From Lactiplantibacillus pingfangensis (GTDB lineage Bacteria; Bacillota; Bacilli; Lactobacillales; Lactobacillaceae), in NCBI RefSeq assembly GCF_005404945.1, contig NZ_BJDG01000026.1:1-51710 (forward strand): a DNA stretch of 51,710 bases, written 5' to 3'. Each line of letters starts with the position of its first letter. The first letter of the stretch is position 1. Under the pieces are notes generated by a model that was given only the letters and a program-made list of their open reading frames with translations, was not told the DNA's origin and made no database searches. The position numbers and the translations under genes are program-made. Below are positions 32,359-43,372 of this stretch, in pieces.

Positions 32359-33279
32359 ATGTCAAATCGAGTTGTCATCTTAGGTAGTATCAACGTCGAT
32401 AATATTTTGCATATTCAGGCGTTACCTAAACCAGGAGAAACCATTGAAATGGCTGACTTTTCTAAGGCTGCGGGAGGCAAAGGCGCAAACCAGGCAATTG
32501 CTGCGGTTCGTTCAGGTGCTCAGACGACCTTTATTGGTAAAATTGGCAATGATTCAAATGGTCAGATGATGTTGACTGCCTTGAAAAAGGATAATATCAA
32601 TACGGAAAATATTGGTGTTGCAAAAACGCAGACGGGTCAAGCTTATATACTGCTAGTGGCAAGCGGTCAAAACTCAATTATTATTCAGCATGGTGCTAAC
32701 TTTGAGTTAACGCCAACGGATGTTCATCAAGCTCGAGAAGCGATTGTTGCAGCTGACTTTGTAGTTGCTCAAGCTGAAACGCCACTTGATGTGGCAGAAG
32801 AAGCGTTTAAAATTGCTCACGAAGCTGGAAAAAGGACCATTTTGAATCCAGCACCTGCTCATCAAGACTTACCAGAATCGTTACTAGCTGAAACTGATAT
32901 TATTATTCCTAATGAAACAGAAAGCGCGGCCATCACGGGAATTCCAGTGACTGATGATACTACCTATCGAGAAAACGCTGAGTTTTACCATCGTTTAGGC
33001 GTTGCTGGCGTGATTATCACGCTTGGATCAGCCGGATCATATGTTTCAACTAAACAAGTTAAACAACAAGTGCCGGCATATAAAGTCAAGGCTGTTGATA
33101 CAACTGCTGCTGGGGATACCTTTATTGGTGCCCTCAGTGCGGTTCTGCAGCCAGATCTAGCTAATTTAGTTGCAGCGGCCACATATGCCAGTCGGGCGTC
33201 ATCGTTAACAGTACAACATCTGGGAGCTTTTCCATCGATTCCGCTGCGTGCTGCTGTTGTCAAAGCGTTAAAGAATTAA
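32359..33279 (+). CDS. rbsK: Ribokinase
   Basis: A 306-residue PfkB-family kinase. The N-terminal signature KAAGGKGANQAIAAVRSGA (about 36-54) and the C-terminal DTTAAGDTFIGALSAVL (about 244-260, with the catalytic Asp in AAGDTF) are both present, along with NPAPAHQDLP. It phosphorylates D-ribose to ribose-5-P. It is the last gene of the long LacI-regulated operon, which makes the operon serve ribose as well as, or instead of, a second sugar. Confidence 0.93.
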   Translation: MSNRVVILGSINVDNILHIQALPKPGETIEMADFSKAAGGKGANQAIAAVRSGAQTTFIGKIGNDSNGQMMLTALKKDNINTENIGVAKTQTGQAYILLVASGQNSIIIQHGANFELTPTDVHQAREAIVAADFVVAQAETPLDVAEEAFKIAHEAGKRTILNPAPAHQDLPESLLAETDIIIPNETESAAITGIPVTDDTTYRENAEFYHRLGVAGVIITLGSAGSYVSTKQVKQQVPAYKVKAVDTTAAGDTFIGALSAVLQPDLANLVAAATYASRASSLTVQHLGAFPSIPLRAAVVKALKN

Positions 33280-33367
33280 TAAGGGCGAAACTTGAAGATG
33301 ATGTTGTACAATCACGATTACTATACCTTTTTGAAAATTCAGAAGTATTAACCCTTATTGATGCTTT

Positions 33368-33412
33368 AAGGCGGTTCAAGCCAGTCAGTTGACTGGTTTG
33401 AGCCGCCTTTTT
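33368..33412 (+). terminator. Rho-independent terminator after rbsK
   Basis: AAGGCGG-T-TCAA-G-CCAGT pairs with ACTGG-T-TTGA-G-CCGCCTT around a short loop, followed by T5. Confidence 0.85.
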
Positions 33413-35134
<1,722 letters not shown>

Positions 35135-35153
35135 TTTTTGACAAGTAGCAGTT

Positions 35154-35192
35154 AAGAAGGACTATTGCAATGATTTGTACTAGTCTTTCTTT
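35154..35192 (+). terminator. Hairpin between GH4 and EIICB genes
   Basis: AAGAAGGACTA pairs imperfectly with TAGTCTTTCTT and is followed by T-rich sequence. It may cause partial termination between the two genes. Confidence 0.4.
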
Positions 35193-35222
35193 TTAATTTA
35201 AAAAAAGTGAGATGAATTAATC

Positions 35223-37088
35223 ATGATGCAGAAACTGCAAAAATTTGGGGCCGCGATGTTCGTACCTGTTTTGCTCTTCTCCTTTGCTGGGTTGATTGTT
35301 GCCTTTGGTTCCTTGTTTACCAATGCTGCTATTTTTCCAAGTTTAGCAAAGACTACGACGACTTGGTATGGTATTTGGTACACTATTGAAGAAGGTGGTT
35401 GGACCATCTTCCGGCAAGTCCCATTACTGTTCGTTGTCGGGCTACCAATTGGCTTAGCTAAAAAATCACAAGGCCGGGCCGCACTAGAATCATTAGTGAC
35501 TTATTTAACTTTTAATTATTTCGTAGGTGCTATTTTAAGTATCTGGGGCCCAACCTTTGGGGTTAAAAACTACGCCGCTGAACTTTCTGCGAACTCGACT
35601 AATGGTGGGTTAACCATGATTGCTGGTATCAAGACACTTGATACTAGTATCGTTGGGGCCTTAGTTGTTGCCGGGATCGTGGTTTGGCTACACAATAAGT
35701 ACTTCGATAAGAAGTTACCTGACTGGTTAGGAACGTTCCAAGGATCATCGTATGTTGTTATTTTAGGCTTCGCTGCAATGTTTGTTTTAGCCTTTGTCAC
35801 TTGCTTAGTATGGCCAAAGATTCAATTAGGTATCTCTGCACTACAAGGGTTTATGAAGACATCCGGTGTAATTGGGGTCTGGGTCTACTGTTTCTTACAA
35901 CGGGTCCTGATTCCAACTGGGTTACACCACTTTATTTACATTCCATTCCAATACGGACCAGCCGCAGTTGCTGGTGGGCTAGAACCATACTGGTTACAAC
36001 ATTTATCACAATTTGCAACCAGTACCGCACCAATCAAGTCATTAGCACCAGCAATGGGCTTCGAATTGTTTGGTAACGAAAAGGTCTTCGGGATTCCAGC
36101 AATTTGTTATGCATTCTACGTTACCGCTAAAAAGAGCCGTAAGAAGCAAACTGCTGCATTATTAATTCCAGCTGGATTAACTTCAATCGCCGCTGGGATT
36201 ACTGAACCTGTTGAATTTACATTCTTGTTTGCTGCGCCTGTTCTCTGGGTTGTTCATTCATTATTAGCTGCTACTTTGGATGCAACGATGTTCGCCTTTG
36301 GGATCGTTGGTCAGTTCGATGGTGGATTAATTAACTTCTTGAGTATGAACTGGATTCCACTGTGGGCTAACCATTGGCACACTTGGGTTCTTCAAATTGT
36401 AATTGGTTTAATTTTCTCAGTTATTTACTTCTTTGTCTTTAAGATTATGATCCAACACTTCAACTATGCGACTCCAGGCCGTGAAGCAGAAGGTGAAGAT
36501 ACTAAGTTAATCAACAAGAAAGAATACAAAGCAAAGACTGGTTCAACATCAAATCCATATATTGAACGTGCCCAAGCTTACCTTGAAGGTCTTGGTGGTG
36601 CTGGGAATATTGAGGACATGACTAGTTGTGCCACTCGTTTACGGGTCACGGTTAAGGACCCTGAAAAGGTTGCCTCAGATGGCATGTTTAAAGCTAATAA
36701 AGCTGTTGGTGTGGTTCGGCACGGCAAGGCGATTCAAGTTATTGTTGGTTTAGATGTTGCTCAAGTGCTCGAAAAGATGACTGATTTGTCCAGTGGGCCA
36801 CTCCAAATGGATACTGAATCAAAACCAGAAGTTAAAGAATTGACACCAATGCAACAGAATGCTGTTTTGCTGATGGATTCATTAGGGACTGATCAAAACA
36901 TCGAAAATGTTGAAGATACTGCTAGTGAATTAGTTGTCACTGTTGTTAATCCAGCTGAGGTTGATCAAGAATCAGTCTTTAAAGAGTTAAATATTGGCAT
37001 TGACAGTGTTAAGGTTGATGGCAAGAAAGTCACAATCAATATGAAAGATCACGAAAAGTTTGCGCAAGCAATGTTGTCGTTGATTTAG
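35223..37088 (+). CDS. PTS EIICB, alpha-glucoside (maltose) type
   Basis: A 621-residue protein of the glucose-superfamily PTS. About ten membrane segments fill residues 1-430 (FGAAMFVPVLLFSFAGLIVA; RVLIPTGLHHFIYIPFQYGP; GITEPVEFTFLFAAPVLW are the conserved EIIC motifs). The EIIB domain follows with phosphorylated Cys469 (MTSCATRLRVTV). Unusually, residues about 540-621 form a second IIB-like domain without the cysteine. It imports an alpha-linked disaccharide as its 6-phosphate, the substrate for the flanking GH4 enzymes. EIIA is probably supplied by the gene at 43373. The start MM at 35223/35226 has only a weak GTGAGA site upstream. Confidence 0.9.
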   Translation: MMQKLQKFGAAMFVPVLLFSFAGLIVAFGSLFTNAAIFPSLAKTTTTWYGIWYTIEEGGWTIFRQVPLLFVVGLPIGLAKKSQGRAALESLVTYLTFNYFVGAILSIWGPTFGVKNYAAELSANSTNGGLTMIAGIKTLDTSIVGALVVAGIVVWLHNKYFDKKLPDWLGTFQGSSYVVILGFAAMFVLAFVTCLVWPKIQLGISALQGFMKTSGVIGVWVYCFLQRVLIPTGLHHFIYIPFQYGPAAVAGGLEPYWLQHLSQFATSTAPIKSLAPAMGFELFGNEKVFGIPAICYAFYVTAKKSRKKQTAALLIPAGLTSIAAGITEPVEFTFLFAAPVLWVVHSLLAATLDATMFAFGIVGQFDGGLINFLSMNWIPLWANHWHTWVLQIVIGLIFSVIYFFVFKIMIQHFNYATPGREAEGEDTKLINKKEYKAKTGSTSNPYIERAQAYLEGLGGAGNIEDMTSCATRLRVTVKDPEKVASDGMFKANKAVGVVRHGKAIQVIVGLDVAQVLEKMTDLSSGPLQMDTESKPEVKELTPMQQNAVLLMDSLGTDQNIENVEDTASELVVTVVNPAEVDQESVFKELNIGIDSVKVDGKKVTINMKDHEKFAQAMLSLI

Positions 37089-37125
37089 TTGCGAAGTGTT
37101 AGTCAGTAGGTAGGGGGTCAGCCAG

Positions 37126-37626
37126 ATGGTTGCAAAGAATGGTAGAATTTCAAGATTTTTTGACCGAGTCATCACCGGATTGCATTATGATTTACGAAAA
37201 GCGCTGAATATTTATATTGCAGTTTTGATGATCGTCCCAGTAGCTTACTTTGCTTATATTGCTCTGGCTTTAAACATGAATAACATGGGGTTAGAGACTT
37301 ACTTTAAGCAGAGTCCAATCACAACGGTAATGTTCATCGTGACATTGATGGACTTGATTGTTGCTTATGTGCTTTACTTTAGAAAGTCGGTGCTATTGAC
37401 CAACCGGATGACGGTGATTGTAACGTTTAGTGTTTTAACCGTCTTACAATTGATGGTCGGTAATGTGATCTCAGTTATTCTAGGTTTAATTGTGCTCTAT
37501 CTATCGAAAAACATCGTTGCAGCACAATCAACAGCCGTTGATAAGCAGACTTTAGCCGTGATTATTGGCAGTACACCATTTTACTTGATCTGTACTTGGT
37601 TACTGTTTACCATTGGTTTAAAATAA
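37126..37626 (+). CDS. Hypothetical four-helix membrane protein
   Basis: I do not recognise a family. The 166-residue product has a short basic N-terminus (NGRISRFFDRVITGLHYDLRK), four or five hydrophobic helices (IYIAVLMIVPVAYFAYIAL, TVMFIVTLMDLIVAYVLYF, MTVIVTFSVLTVLQLMVG, VISVILGLIVLYL, and a C-terminal one), and no cysteines forming a motif. AGGGGG lies before the ATG at 37126, 37 bases after the EIICB gene, so it is probably co-transcribed with it. It may be a PTS-associated membrane accessory. The next gene of the original operon is separated from it by the insertion sequence. Confidence 0.7.
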   Translation: MVAKNGRISRFFDRVITGLHYDLRKALNIYIAVLMIVPVAYFAYIALALNMNNMGLETYFKQSPITTVMFIVTLMDLIVAYVLYFRKSVLLTNRMTVIVTFSVLTVLQLMVGNVISVILGLIVLYLSKNIVAAQSTAVDKQTLAVIIGSTPFYLICTWLLFTIGLK

Positions 37627-37678
37627 GCGTTTTGAATCATAATTTGATTGCGTAAAATTGGTAATATAAGATTGAAGA

Positions 37679-37720
37679 CAGCCTGGCCAGCACTTAGTGT
37701 GATGACTGGGCTGTTGTTTT
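37679..37720 (+). terminator. Weak terminator-like hairpin
   Basis: ACAGCCTGGCCAG pairs imperfectly with CTGGGCTGT and is followed by TGTTTTG. It lies between the membrane protein gene and the insertion element. Confidence 0.35.
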
Positions 37721-37722
37721 GT

Positions 37723-37735
37723 AAAAATAAATGAG
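37723..37735 (+). repeat. Left copy of 13-bp target-site duplication
   Basis: AAAAATAAATGAG directly abuts the left inverted repeat of the IS30-type element and is repeated exactly at 38940-38952. Confidence 0.75.
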
Positions 37736-38939
37736 CCCGGATTTAAAATTGAAGTGCAACACCAAGTAAAGTAAACAAAAAGGCCATGGAGACCTATACT
37801 TTAATCACCACGAATAAAGAAAGAGGACTCTCCATGACCCAATTAAATATTACCACTACTCATAACTACCAACAACTGTCGGAAGCTGAAAGAGGCGCCA
37901 TTCAAGCGTTTCATGAAGATCATTATTCAATTCGAACTATTGCTCAACGACTCCATCGAAGCCCTAGTACAATTAGCCGTGAGCTCAAGCGTGGCACGGT
38001 TCGTCAGCTTAATTCAAACTACTTACCATACTATCAATACTTCGCTGAGACCGGACAAGCTAATTACCTCAAGCACCGTAAAAACTGCCATGCTAACGGA
38101 CTCTTAAACCGCTGCTGGTTGTTCTTTTCAATGCTCTGTAAGGCTCTTAAAAAGCATGTCCGGTGGGATAGTATTGATAGCTTTGTCCATCGTTTTCGGC
38201 GCGATCATCCAGACAAGCCTTGTCCATCAACCCCAACGGTTTACCGTTATATTGATATGGGAATGCTTGACTTGAACAATAGTGATCTACCAATGAAATT
38301 ACGCCGCCGAGTTAAGGGCAGCCATAAGCCCCATCTACGCATGAACAAGAAGAACTTAGGAACTTCCATCGATGATCGTCCAAGCTATATTGATGATCGT
38401 CTACTGCTTGGTGATTGGGAAGGTGACCTGGTCAAGGGGAAGCGAGTCGCTAGCGAACCAGCTGTCATGACTTTGACCGAACGTTTAAACCGGTTTGAAA
38501 TCATCGTCAAGATCCCCGACTATCACGCCGAAACCTGTCTTGATGCCTTACAAGCTATCATTAACCAGTATGGCCGGGACAAATTTCATTCCATCACTTT
38601 TGACAACGGTAGTGAATTCTCTTTGCTTAACCAGGTCCAAGGAACTCAGGTCTATTTTGCCCATCCTTATTCACCTTGGGAACGTGGTAGTAACGAGAAC
38701 CAAAATGGGTTGATCCGTGAGTTTATGCCTAAAGGTAAATCAATGAAGAACTATACAGATAGCTACATCACTGAAGTCCAAGCTGCCCTTAACAACCGAC
38801 TCAGAAAGTCACTTGGCTATCTAAGTGCCTGTGAAGCTTTCAAGCTCTTCTCACCAATCAAACTCAGATTACATTAATGAGTATAGCTCCATGTCTTTGT
38901 TTATTTTACTTAGTGTTGCACTTGATTTGACAATTCGGG
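37736..38939 (+). mobile_element. IS30-family insertion sequence, complete
   Basis: The element is 1204 bp. Its ends are long imperfect inverted repeats: the left end begins CCCGGATT and continues AAGTGCAACACCAAGTAAA, and the complement of the right end begins CCCGAATT and continues AAGTGCAACACTAAGTAAA; similarity extends to CATGGAG about 50-55 bases in. It encodes one intact IS30-type transposase. Identical 13-bp repeats flank it, so the insertion appears simple and fairly recent. A TTGACA hexamer at 38927-38932 points out of the right end and could act as a mobile -35 box, though no matching -10 is seen in the flank. Confidence 0.88.
37834..38877 (+). CDS. IS30-family transposase
   Basis: A 347-residue DDE transposase. 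The N-terminus has the IS30 HTH (YQQLSEAERGAIQAFHEDHYSIRTIAQRLHRSPSTISREL, about 12-51), the core has the first Asp in LLGDWEGDLVKGK, the second Asp in FDNGSEF, and the Glu in WERGSNENQNGLIREFMPKG, so the catalytic triad is complete. I start at the ATG at 37834 after a GAGGA site; an upstream in-frame ATG at 37786 lies in the inverted repeat. No frameshift or stop is seen, so the enzyme is probably active. Confidence 0.93.
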   Translation: MTQLNITTTHNYQQLSEAERGAIQAFHEDHYSIRTIAQRLHRSPSTISRELKRGTVRQLNSNYLPYYQYFAETGQANYLKHRKNCHANGLLNRCWLFFSMLCKALKKHVRWDSIDSFVHRFRRDHPDKPCPSTPTVYRYIDMGMLDLNNSDLPMKLRRRVKGSHKPHLRMNKKNLGTSIDDRPSYIDDRLLLGDWEGDLVKGKRVASEPAVMTLTERLNRFEIIVKIPDYHAETCLDALQAIINQYGRDKFHSITFDNGSEFSLLNQVQGTQVYFAHPYSPWERGSNENQNGLIREFMPKGKSMKNYTDSYITEVQAALNNRLRKSLGYLSACEAFKLFSPIKLRLH

Positions 38940-38952
38940 AAAAATAAATGAG
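38940..38952 (+). repeat. Right copy of 13-bp target-site duplication
   Basis: AAAAATAAATGAG follows the right inverted repeat immediately. Its last bases form part of the GAGGAG ribosome binding site (38950-38955) of the HAD gene. Confidence 0.75.
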
Positions 38953-38963
38953 GAGTGATTAGC

Positions 38964-39644
38964 ATGACCAATGCCCTGATTTTTGATTTTAATGGCACAA
39001 TGTTTTTTGACGCTGCTTTCCAAAAGACAGCTTGGGGAAATTTCTTGGCTGAAGTGTTTAATGTTAAAATGACTGAATCAGAATTTCAAAGCCATATTGC
39101 TGGGCGTAATAATCGATATACCTTTGAATACTATGCTCATCGACCAATTACTGAGACTGAATTAGAAACAATGAGTGAAGCTAAAGAACAAGGTTATCGT
39201 ACCTTGTGTCTATCTCAACCGGAAAACTTCCATTTAGTTCCTGGATTATCTGAATTTTTGGATAACTGTCGTACTCAAGGTATTAAGTTAAATATTGCCA
39301 CTGCTTCAGAACGCCCCAATGTTGAATTCTTCTTTAAAAATTTGGGCCTAGCACGTTGGTTTGCGATTGATCAGGTTGCCTTGAATGATTCTTCACTACC
39401 TGGTAAACCGGCACCTGATATTTTTTTGAAGGCGATGGCTAATGTTGGTGCGAACGGTGCTGAAAGTGCCATTTTTGAGGACTCTGTTTCGGGTATTCAA
39501 GCGGCGAACCGTGCGCAAACTGGTCAGGTTATTTTGGTGAGAGACCCGCAAGCAACTGCTATTAGCCTGCCAGTAGATCTGCGAGTGGACCATCAAATTA
39601 GTGATTATTATCGGATTGGTGAAACACTATTGGAAAATCGATAG
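38964..39644 (+). CDS. Beta-phosphoglucomutase-like HAD hydrolase
   Basis: A 226-residue HAD protein of subfamily I. Motif I is FDFNGTMFF (Asp8 nucleophile; Asn10 replaces the usual second Asp), a helical cap lies at about 15-85, motif II is ATASERPN, motif III Lys is in LPGKPAPDIF, and motif IV is FEDSVSGIQAA. The pattern KPAPDIF..A / FEDS..GI.AA is that of beta-phosphoglucomutases and sugar-phosphate phosphatases. Since the second acidic residue of motif I serves as general acid, Asn10 makes mutase activity uncertain. It belongs to the alpha-glucoside locus; the IS insertion sits directly ahead of its ribosome binding site and may cut it off from the upstream promoter. Confidence 0.85.
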   Translation: MTNALIFDFNGTMFFDAAFQKTAWGNFLAEVFNVKMTESEFQSHIAGRNNRYTFEYYAHRPITETELETMSEAKEQGYRTLCLSQPENFHLVPGLSEFLDNCRTQGIKLNIATASERPNVEFFFKNLGLARWFAIDQVALNDSSLPGKPAPDIFLKAMANVGANGAESAIFEDSVSGIQAANRAQTGQVILVRDPQATAISLPVDLRVDHQISDYYRIGETLLENR

Positions 39645-39739
39645 GGGTGTGCCAGTCGTTGTAAATGGCTTACTTTGGGGATTTGTGAGCTGAAAGAACT
39701 CTGAAATATATTTCAATTTATGAAACATGGGATAGCTTG

Positions 39740-39797
39740 TGAAACTGTTTCCAAACTCGTTCCAAAGCATTGAAAGCGCTTAATTTCGGAGTAATAT
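39740..39797 (+). promoter_or_regulatory. Promoter with cre for second GH4 gene
   Basis: TTGAAA (39770-39775) and TAATAT (39792-39797) are 16 bases apart. TGAAAGCGCTTAAT (39771-39784) is a cre box overlapping the -35. A second cre-like palindrome TGAAACTGTTTCCA (39740-39753) lies upstream with one central mismatch to the consensus. Confidence 0.7.
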
Positions 39798-39833
39798 TAA
39801 GACTGTAATCAAGTGAAACACAAATAGTTCTAG

Positions 39834-41177
<1,344 letters not shown>

Positions 41178-41476
41178 TTCGAAAAAATAGAATAAGGATA
41201 ACAATTGGAGAGCAAACTTAGATAGTAAAATAAGGGTGCGCTCCTTTGTTAATATAATGGTATCAGTCACTAAACCTAAAACTTTCTAATGGGACTGGAA
41301 TGGTAATTTTTGAGCTGAATTAAGGCGTTAATTGTTTTGTAAAACTAGGCAATAAAGCAGTCATACCAGGCAATTCACCGTTTAAATAGTGAGTAATGGG
41401 CATGTTATAATCTAAGAAGTTTAGTAGATTAAAACGTTTACTAAATGAATATACAGATTAGATTGAGGGATACGAT
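41178..41476 (+). promoter_or_regulatory. Intergenic region and promoter of rpiR-type gene
   Basis: About 300 bases with no gene. An extended -10 (TG-T-TATAAT, hexamer at 41406-41411) has a poor TTTAAA -35 at 41381-41386. Just downstream TTTAGTA (41420-41426) and TACTAAA (41439-41445) form an inverted repeat that could be an autoregulatory operator. Confidence 0.5.
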
Positions 41477-42253
41477 TTGAATTTAGAAGCTCTGGAAAAC
41501 GAACACTTTAGTGAGTTAAATGAAACGGACAAAGAAATTATCCAATTTATTAACCGAAATCGAGCGATGGTTAGAGAGGCAAGTTTAGCAGATGTTGCAA
41601 CGAGGTCATTGTTTTCTAAGTCGTCCATATTTAGAGCGTGTCAAAAATTAGGGTTAACGGGTTTTAGCCAGCTTAAATATTTATTGCAGGAAGAAGCAAA
41701 GCAAGTTCAAGATGTGAATATTGATTTTGTGTCACAAACCGTTAAATCAGTTTTATGGATGTCAAATCAATTTAAAAGTACCAAGTTGGATGATATCTAT
41801 GGCATGTTAAATCGAGCTAAAACAATCTTCATTTACTCAACTGGCTGGGAACAGCAAATTGTGGCACAGCAGTTGCAACGCAACCTATATTTGTCAGGCA
41901 AAATGGCATTTAGTTTTCCGAGTGCAGTTGACGAGATGAGTTTGTCGCGAACACATATTGATGCAAATGATGCGCTGATTGTGATTTCTTATTCTGGGAT
42001 GAATGATGTTGTGTTAAAGATGGTACAAAACTTTAATTTGCAAGGTGTGCAAACCTTGGCCTTTACATCATTTCGACAAAACAAGTTGTCACAAATAGCA
42101 AAATACAATCTTTATTATGATACCGTCTCAAAAAATGTGAGTTATGAGAATCGAAAAGAACAATTTTTCTCAGATTTACATGTTTTGATAGATTTGTTCA
42201 GTATGGGACTGATAAACTATATTAGTAGTACTAATCAGGACTTGGAAGATTAG
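41477..42253 (+). CDS. RpiR/MurR-family transcriptional regulator
   Basis: A 258-residue RpiR-family regulator. The N-terminal HTH occupies about 15-75 (ASLADVATRSLFSKSSIFRACQKLGLTGFSQLKY), and the C-terminal SIS domain runs from about 100 to 245 (TIFIYSTGWEQQIVAQQLQ, DALIVISYSGMNDVVLKMV), which binds a sugar phosphate. The start is TTG with GAGGGA upstream. Its place among the GH4 and PTS genes makes it the likely regulator of the alpha-glucoside locus, sensing a phosphosugar. Confidence 0.92.
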   Translation: MNLEALENEHFSELNETDKEIIQFINRNRAMVREASLADVATRSLFSKSSIFRACQKLGLTGFSQLKYLLQEEAKQVQDVNIDFVSQTVKSVLWMSNQFKSTKLDDIYGMLNRAKTIFIYSTGWEQQIVAQQLQRNLYLSGKMAFSFPSAVDEMSLSRTHIDANDALIVISYSGMNDVVLKMVQNFNLQGVQTLAFTSFRQNKLSQIAKYNLYYDTVSKNVSYENRKEQFFSDLHVLIDLFSMGLINYISSTNQDLED

Positions 42254-42406
42254 CACCTATTTGATGGCAGCAAATGTTAGCGTTTCCTGATTAGATTCTG
42301 AATCGTAAATTTGAAAAGGCTAATTAAGTAAAAGTTATGTTAAGCACAATCAGTTTTGCTAGTTGTTCTGCTTAGCAATTATTATTGATTCAGGAGGATG
42401 TCTAGG

Positions 42407-42988
42407 ATGAGGAAAGGAAATAGTTTCTCTCAGCAGGCGGTTGATTACCTGAAGGATTTAGGCGGAAGTGCCAATGTCGAGGATATCGTTAATTGTGCTT
42501 CACGAATTCGGGTCACTGTAAATGATGTGACCGCAGTGGCTTCCGATAAGCAATTTATTGCGGATGGTGCCATTACCGTTGTTCGACATGGGAAAGCGAT
42601 TCAAGTAATTGTCGGTTTGGACGTCCCCCAAATACTTAGTGTAATGCGACAACTCATATCAGGTCTGGATATTTACGATGCTGAGCTTGATGAATACGGT
42701 TTAACACCAATTGGTGAAAAAGCAACAATGCTCTATGAGTGTTTTGGCTTGGATGGTAATATTCAACAAATTACAGTGTCAAATGACCAGATTATCGTAC
42801 AAGTTAAAGATGTCTCATGGGTTGATCCGTTTGATATTATGCTGCAGCTAGGAATTGGTGTAACAGCCGTTAAGACTGTTGATACTCGAATATTTGTCGA
42901 GATTGCGGATGCGACGGATATTGCCCGACAGATGTTAATGATGGATATGACCAAATCGAAAGAATTGATGCGGCATGACAGTAATTAA
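42407..42988 (+). CDS. Stand-alone PTS EIIB with second Cys-less IIB domain
   Basis: A 193-residue soluble protein. Residues 8-85 form a glucose-type EIIB with phosphorylated Cys30 (VEDIVNCASRIRVTV), closely resembling the EIIB of the 35223 protein. Residues about 105-180 (GEKATMLYECFGLDGNIQQI...) form a second IIB-like unit without the motif cysteine; a Cys occurs in another place. I chose the ATG at 42407, nine bases after AGGAGG, over the ATG at 42398. It is followed by two IIA-like genes, so the three may form a separate phosphorelay for the same PTS or a regulatory branch. Confidence 0.85.
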   Translation: MRKGNSFSQQAVDYLKDLGGSANVEDIVNCASRIRVTVNDVTAVASDKQFIADGAITVVRHGKAIQVIVGLDVPQILSVMRQLISGLDIYDAELDEYGLTPIGEKATMLYECFGLDGNIQQITVSNDQIIVQVKDVSWVDPFDIMLQLGIGVTAVKTVDTRIFVEIADATDIARQMLMMDMTKSKELMRHDSN

Positions 42989-43358
42989 AAGGGATATTCA
43001 TATTGAATTACCAACTAACAGTATTTATCATATCGTCACGGCTAATGGCAAAATGAAAATTGTGATGAAATGTGAGGATACTAATATTTATGCGCCGGTA
43101 GCAGGGATTATTGACGCTTATTCACAAGTTGATCGAAGTATCAATATCATCATTGCCGGTTCAAAGATACCAGTGGTCATGCAATTACCAGCAGTGCCTG
43201 CCGAGCTAATTACTTTTTATGTGAATCCAGGAGAGCGCGTCACTAGTGGCTTAAAATTAGCAGATTTGAAAAAGTTAACGAGTAACCTGCTGATTACGAC
43301 AATTGATTTAGACGAAAATTGCCATTACGAAGTCTATAAACGGCAATCATTAAATTGA
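42975..43358 (+). CDS. Degenerate PTS EIIA-Glc-like protein without active-site histidine
   Basis: A 127-residue protein that overlaps the preceding gene by 14 bases. It resembles the beta-sandwich EIIA-Glc fold: NIYAPVAGIIDAYSQVD (about 36-52) aligns with the APVAGTI region and YVNPGERVTSGLKLADLKKL (about 90-109) with the GDxVxxGxxL segment near the EIIA end. Between them, where EIIA has THAIGI and LVHIGLDT, there is VVMQLPAVPAELI with no histidine. Phosphotransfer is therefore unlikely; a structural or regulatory role is possible. The relationship rests on motif spacing, so it is less certain than the neighbours. Confidence 0.6.
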   Translation: MTVIKRDIHIELPTNSIYHIVTANGKMKIVMKCEDTNIYAPVAGIIDAYSQVDRSINIIIAGSKIPVVMQLPAVPAELITFYVNPGERVTSGLKLADLKKLTSNLLITTIDLDENCHYEVYKRQSLN

Positions 43359-43372
43359 GTGGAGGATTTATT

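Noticed and set aside
35801-36076. 91-codon plus-strand frame inside the EIICB gene
   Set aside because: It is an out-of-frame shadow of conserved EIIC sequence.
38927-38952. Outward promoter formed by the IS right end
   Set aside because: TTGACA is present, but no -10-like hexamer occurs at 16-18 bases; only a mobile -35 can be claimed.
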